46,976 bases of DNA from an uncultured Christensenellaceae bacterium (GTDB lineage: Bacteria > Bacillota > Clostridia > Christensenellales > UBA3700). Shown here piece after piece: positions 45,555 to 46,976 of this stretch (the first letter of the stretch is position 1; each line of letters starts with the position of its first letter). The notes under the pieces are model-generated. The model did no database searches, was not told where the DNA came from, and saw only the letters and a program-made list of their open reading frames with translations. Location: contig CALWHE010000014.1 in assembly GCA_944380295.1 (NCBI GenBank), positions 1 to 46,976 of the forward strand, written 5' to 3'. The translations under genes were made by a program, and so were the position numbers.

Positions 45555-46288
45555 GATATAAACTTACCATTTGTTACGACGGCAGCGATTTTTACGGTTT
45601 TCAGCGCCAGCGCGGACTTATCTCCGTGCAGGAGTGTTTGGAGAGCGCGCTTTCCACCAAATTGAACACGCCGATAAGCACGGTGTGCGCGGGCAGGACG
45701 GACGCGGGCGTGCACGCTTTGGGTCAGGTGGTGCATTTCGACTATGACGGAGAACTGCCGGCGGACTTCGGATTCCGCCTCAATCCCTTGCTGCCAGAGA
45801 GCATAGCCGTCCTCTCCTGTGAGCCTGCCGCCGCAGGTTTTCATGCCCGCTTTTCCGCCAAGAGGAAAACTTATCGATACGACATTTATCTTTCCAAATT
45901 GCACGCCCCCTTGAAGCGCCGCTACGCGCACATCTGCGTTTACGATCTGAACGTGGAAAATATGAGAAAAGCCTGCGCATGCCTGGCGGGGGAGCACGAT
46001 TTCCGCTCCTTTGCGCTGGCGGAGAGCGTGCGCGGCAAGTCCACCGTCCGCACCATTTTCGATATCAGGCTTGAAGAGAGCGAGGGCGGAAAACTGCTCT
46101 CCCTTTACGTCACGGGCGACGGATTTTTGCATAACATGGTGCGCGCCATTGCCGGCACGCTCATCGACGTGGGGCGGGGCAGGTTTTCTCCCCAAGACAT
46201 GCAGACCATCTTGGAGAGTAAAGACCGCCGCCGCGCCGGCAAGACCGTGGAAGGCTGCGGGCTGTTTTTGGTAAACGTGGAATATTGA
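45551..46288 (+). CDS. truA: tRNA pseudouridine(38-40) synthase
   Basis: Converts U38-U40 of the anticodon stem-loop to pseudouridine. It has 245 residues. The N-terminus is YKLTICYDGSDFYGFQRQ, the catalytic Asp is in CAGRTDAGVHALGQ (about residue 53), and the later motifs are FHARFSAKRKTYRY and GDGFLHNMVRAIAGTLIDVG. It is the last gene of the ecf operon and is followed by rplM, the usual Firmicutes order. Confidence 0.95.
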   Translation: MRYKLTICYDGSDFYGFQRQRGLISVQECLESALSTKLNTPISTVCAGRTDAGVHALGQVVHFDYDGELPADFGFRLNPLLPESIAVLSCEPAAAGFHARFSAKRKTYRYDIYLSKLHAPLKRRYAHICVYDLNVENMRKACACLAGEHDFRSFALAESVRGKSTVRTIFDIRLEESEGGKLLSLYVTGDGFLHNMVRAIAGTLIDVGRGRFSPQDMQTILESKDRRRAGKTVEGCGLFLVNVEY

Positions 46289-46309
46289 GCCGGCGAAAAT
46301 TTATTATGT

Positions 46310-46385
46310 CGATACTTTTTACGCTATACAGTAAAAACTTTGCGATTTCCGATACTTTTTACGCCGTGGCGTAAAAACTTTTGCG
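46310..46385. repeat. Two tandem hairpin units of the CGATACTTTTTAC type
   Basis: Unit 1 (46310-46344) and unit 2 (46350-46385) share CGATACTTTTTACGC at the left and GTAAAAACTTT..GCG at the right. Unit 1 stem: TTTTTAC 46316-46322 / GTAAAAA 46331-46337. Unit 2 stem: TTTTTACGCC 46356-46365 / GGCGTAAAAA 46368-46377. The hairpins may terminate the ecf-truA transcript; 46386-46486 shows no gene. Confidence 0.65.
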
Positions 46386-46486
46386 TTCGGGGGTTTTGTC
46401 AAAGGGCGGGGCGGTCATAGTAAGGCGCAGCCGCAGAGCCGGGAGAGGCGGGCGGTGCCCGCGGCGGCAAAACAAGAAAAGTTGCG

Positions 46487-46523
46487 ATAATTGCTTGACA
46501 TAGCCCGAGCAATTATATAAAAT
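46487..46523 (+). promoter_or_regulatory. rplM promoter with inverted repeat over the -35 box
   Basis: Consensus TTGACA (46495-46500), 17-nt spacer, TAAAAT (46518-46523). A perfect 9-bp inverted repeat ATAATTGCT (46487-46495) / AGCAATTAT (46508-46516) surrounds the -35 and spacer, and could be an operator. A leader of about 70 nt follows (with an ATCGG/CCGAT stem near its start), which could be a ribosomal-protein leader; I could not identify its class. Confidence 0.65.
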
Positions 46524-46602
46524 ATATAGGCATCGGATAAAAAGCGCCCGATTTAGCCCGTTGCGGCGAGTTTTGTCCACATCACGAATCTCGGAGGAGC
46601 AT

Positions 46603-46976
46603 ATGAAGACATATATGGCAAAAGCCGAAGAAGTGCAGCGCAAGTGGTATGTCGTAGACGCGACGGACCTGGTCCTCGGACGTCTGGCGAGCAACGTTGC
46701 CAACGTGCTTCGCGGCAAAAACAAGCCCACCTATACTCCCGGCGTCGATACCGGTGATTTCGTCATCATCGTGAATTGCGACAAGGTGAGGCTGACGGGC
46801 AAGAAACTCGAAAAGAAATTCCACGTTTACCACACCGGTTATGTGGGCGGACTCAAACAGATCCAGTATAAAAAACTCATGGAAGAAAAGCCCGAAAAGG
46901 CAGTTCTTCTTGCGGTAAAAGGCATGCTGCCCAAAAATTCCATGGGCAGGAATCAGCTCAAGAGGCTGCGCGTTTT
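46603..46976 (+). CDS. rplM: 50S ribosomal protein L13 (partial, runs off the right edge)
   Basis: The first 124 residues of L13 are present. The N-terminal MKTYMAKAEEVQRKWYVVDA and LGRLASNVANVLRGKNKPTY, then FVIIVNCDKVRLTGKKLEKK, YHTGYVGGLK and AVKGMLPKNSMGRNQLKRLR, are diagnostic. The family is about 143-150 residues, so some 20 residues lie beyond the window; rpsI would be expected next. ATG 46603 follows GGAGGAG. Confidence 0.96.
   Translation, partial: MKTYMAKAEEVQRKWYVVDATDLVLGRLASNVANVLRGKNKPTYTPGVDTGDFVIIVNCDKVRLTGKKLEKKFHVYHTGYVGGLKQIQYKKLMEEKPEKAVLLAVKGMLPKNSMGRNQLKRLRV

Overview
The window looks like chromosome from an anaerobic, endospore-forming, GC-rich member of the Clostridia, probably a gut lineage. 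The evidence is a GerA-type germinant receptor operon, spmA/spmB, pyruvate:ferredoxin oxidoreductase, and the ecfA1-ecfA2-ecfT-truA-rplM order typical of Firmicutes. No rRNA, tRNA or CRISPR array was recognised. The taxonomic placement is inference.

Layout. 1-640: C-terminal end of a serine recombinase (mobile element edge) and a possible gene remnant. 641-2410 (-): a short-form alanyl-tRNA synthetase. 2512-6204 (+): gerAA-gerAB-gerAC. 6280-7302 (-): DUF1624 membrane protein. 7494-9475 (+): a two-gene radical-SAM/DUF4130 DNA-repair cassette behind two LexA-box-like sites. 9619-10467: Fic protein. 10737-12938: large Cys-rich repeat lipoprotein with a leucine-rich C-terminus. 12988-13485 (-): orphan ilvN. 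13542-14797: almost gene-free DNA made of hairpin arrays and a duplicated 362-bp multi-hairpin element. 14801-18329 (-): heterodimeric ABC exporter, divergent from nadE (18437-20404) across a shared palindromic promoter.

20990-36979 is one co-directional run of 14 genes. It starts at a near-consensus promoter and ends at a strong terminator. It encodes hexuronate catabolism (uxaC, uxuA, SDR-type fructuronate reductase, kdgK, eda), three Gfo/Idh/MocA oxidoreductases, a xylose-isomerase-like TIM barrel, a GDPD-like protein, a cytosolic six-hairpin glycosidase, a GPH-family sugar symporter and two lipoproteins. Read together, a glycoside (probably a glucuronide) is imported, cleaved inside the cell, possibly by an oxidation/elimination route, and the uronic acid goes through fructuronate, mannonate, KDG and KDPG to pyruvate and glyceraldehyde-3-phosphate. 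The PFOR at 39116-42649 could use the pyruvate.

37025-46976: a small hairpin array, a TM2 protein, spmA/spmB, nifJ, the ECF transporter module with truA, tandem hairpins, and the start of rplM.

The most unusual signals are: (1) three different families of short hairpin arrays with constant linkers; (2) the duplicated 362-bp multi-hairpin element with compensatory stem changes between copies; (3) five genes whose start codon lies 7-9 nt after a TATAAT-like -10 box, implying leaderless mRNAs; (4) the oxidoreductase-rich glucuronide locus.
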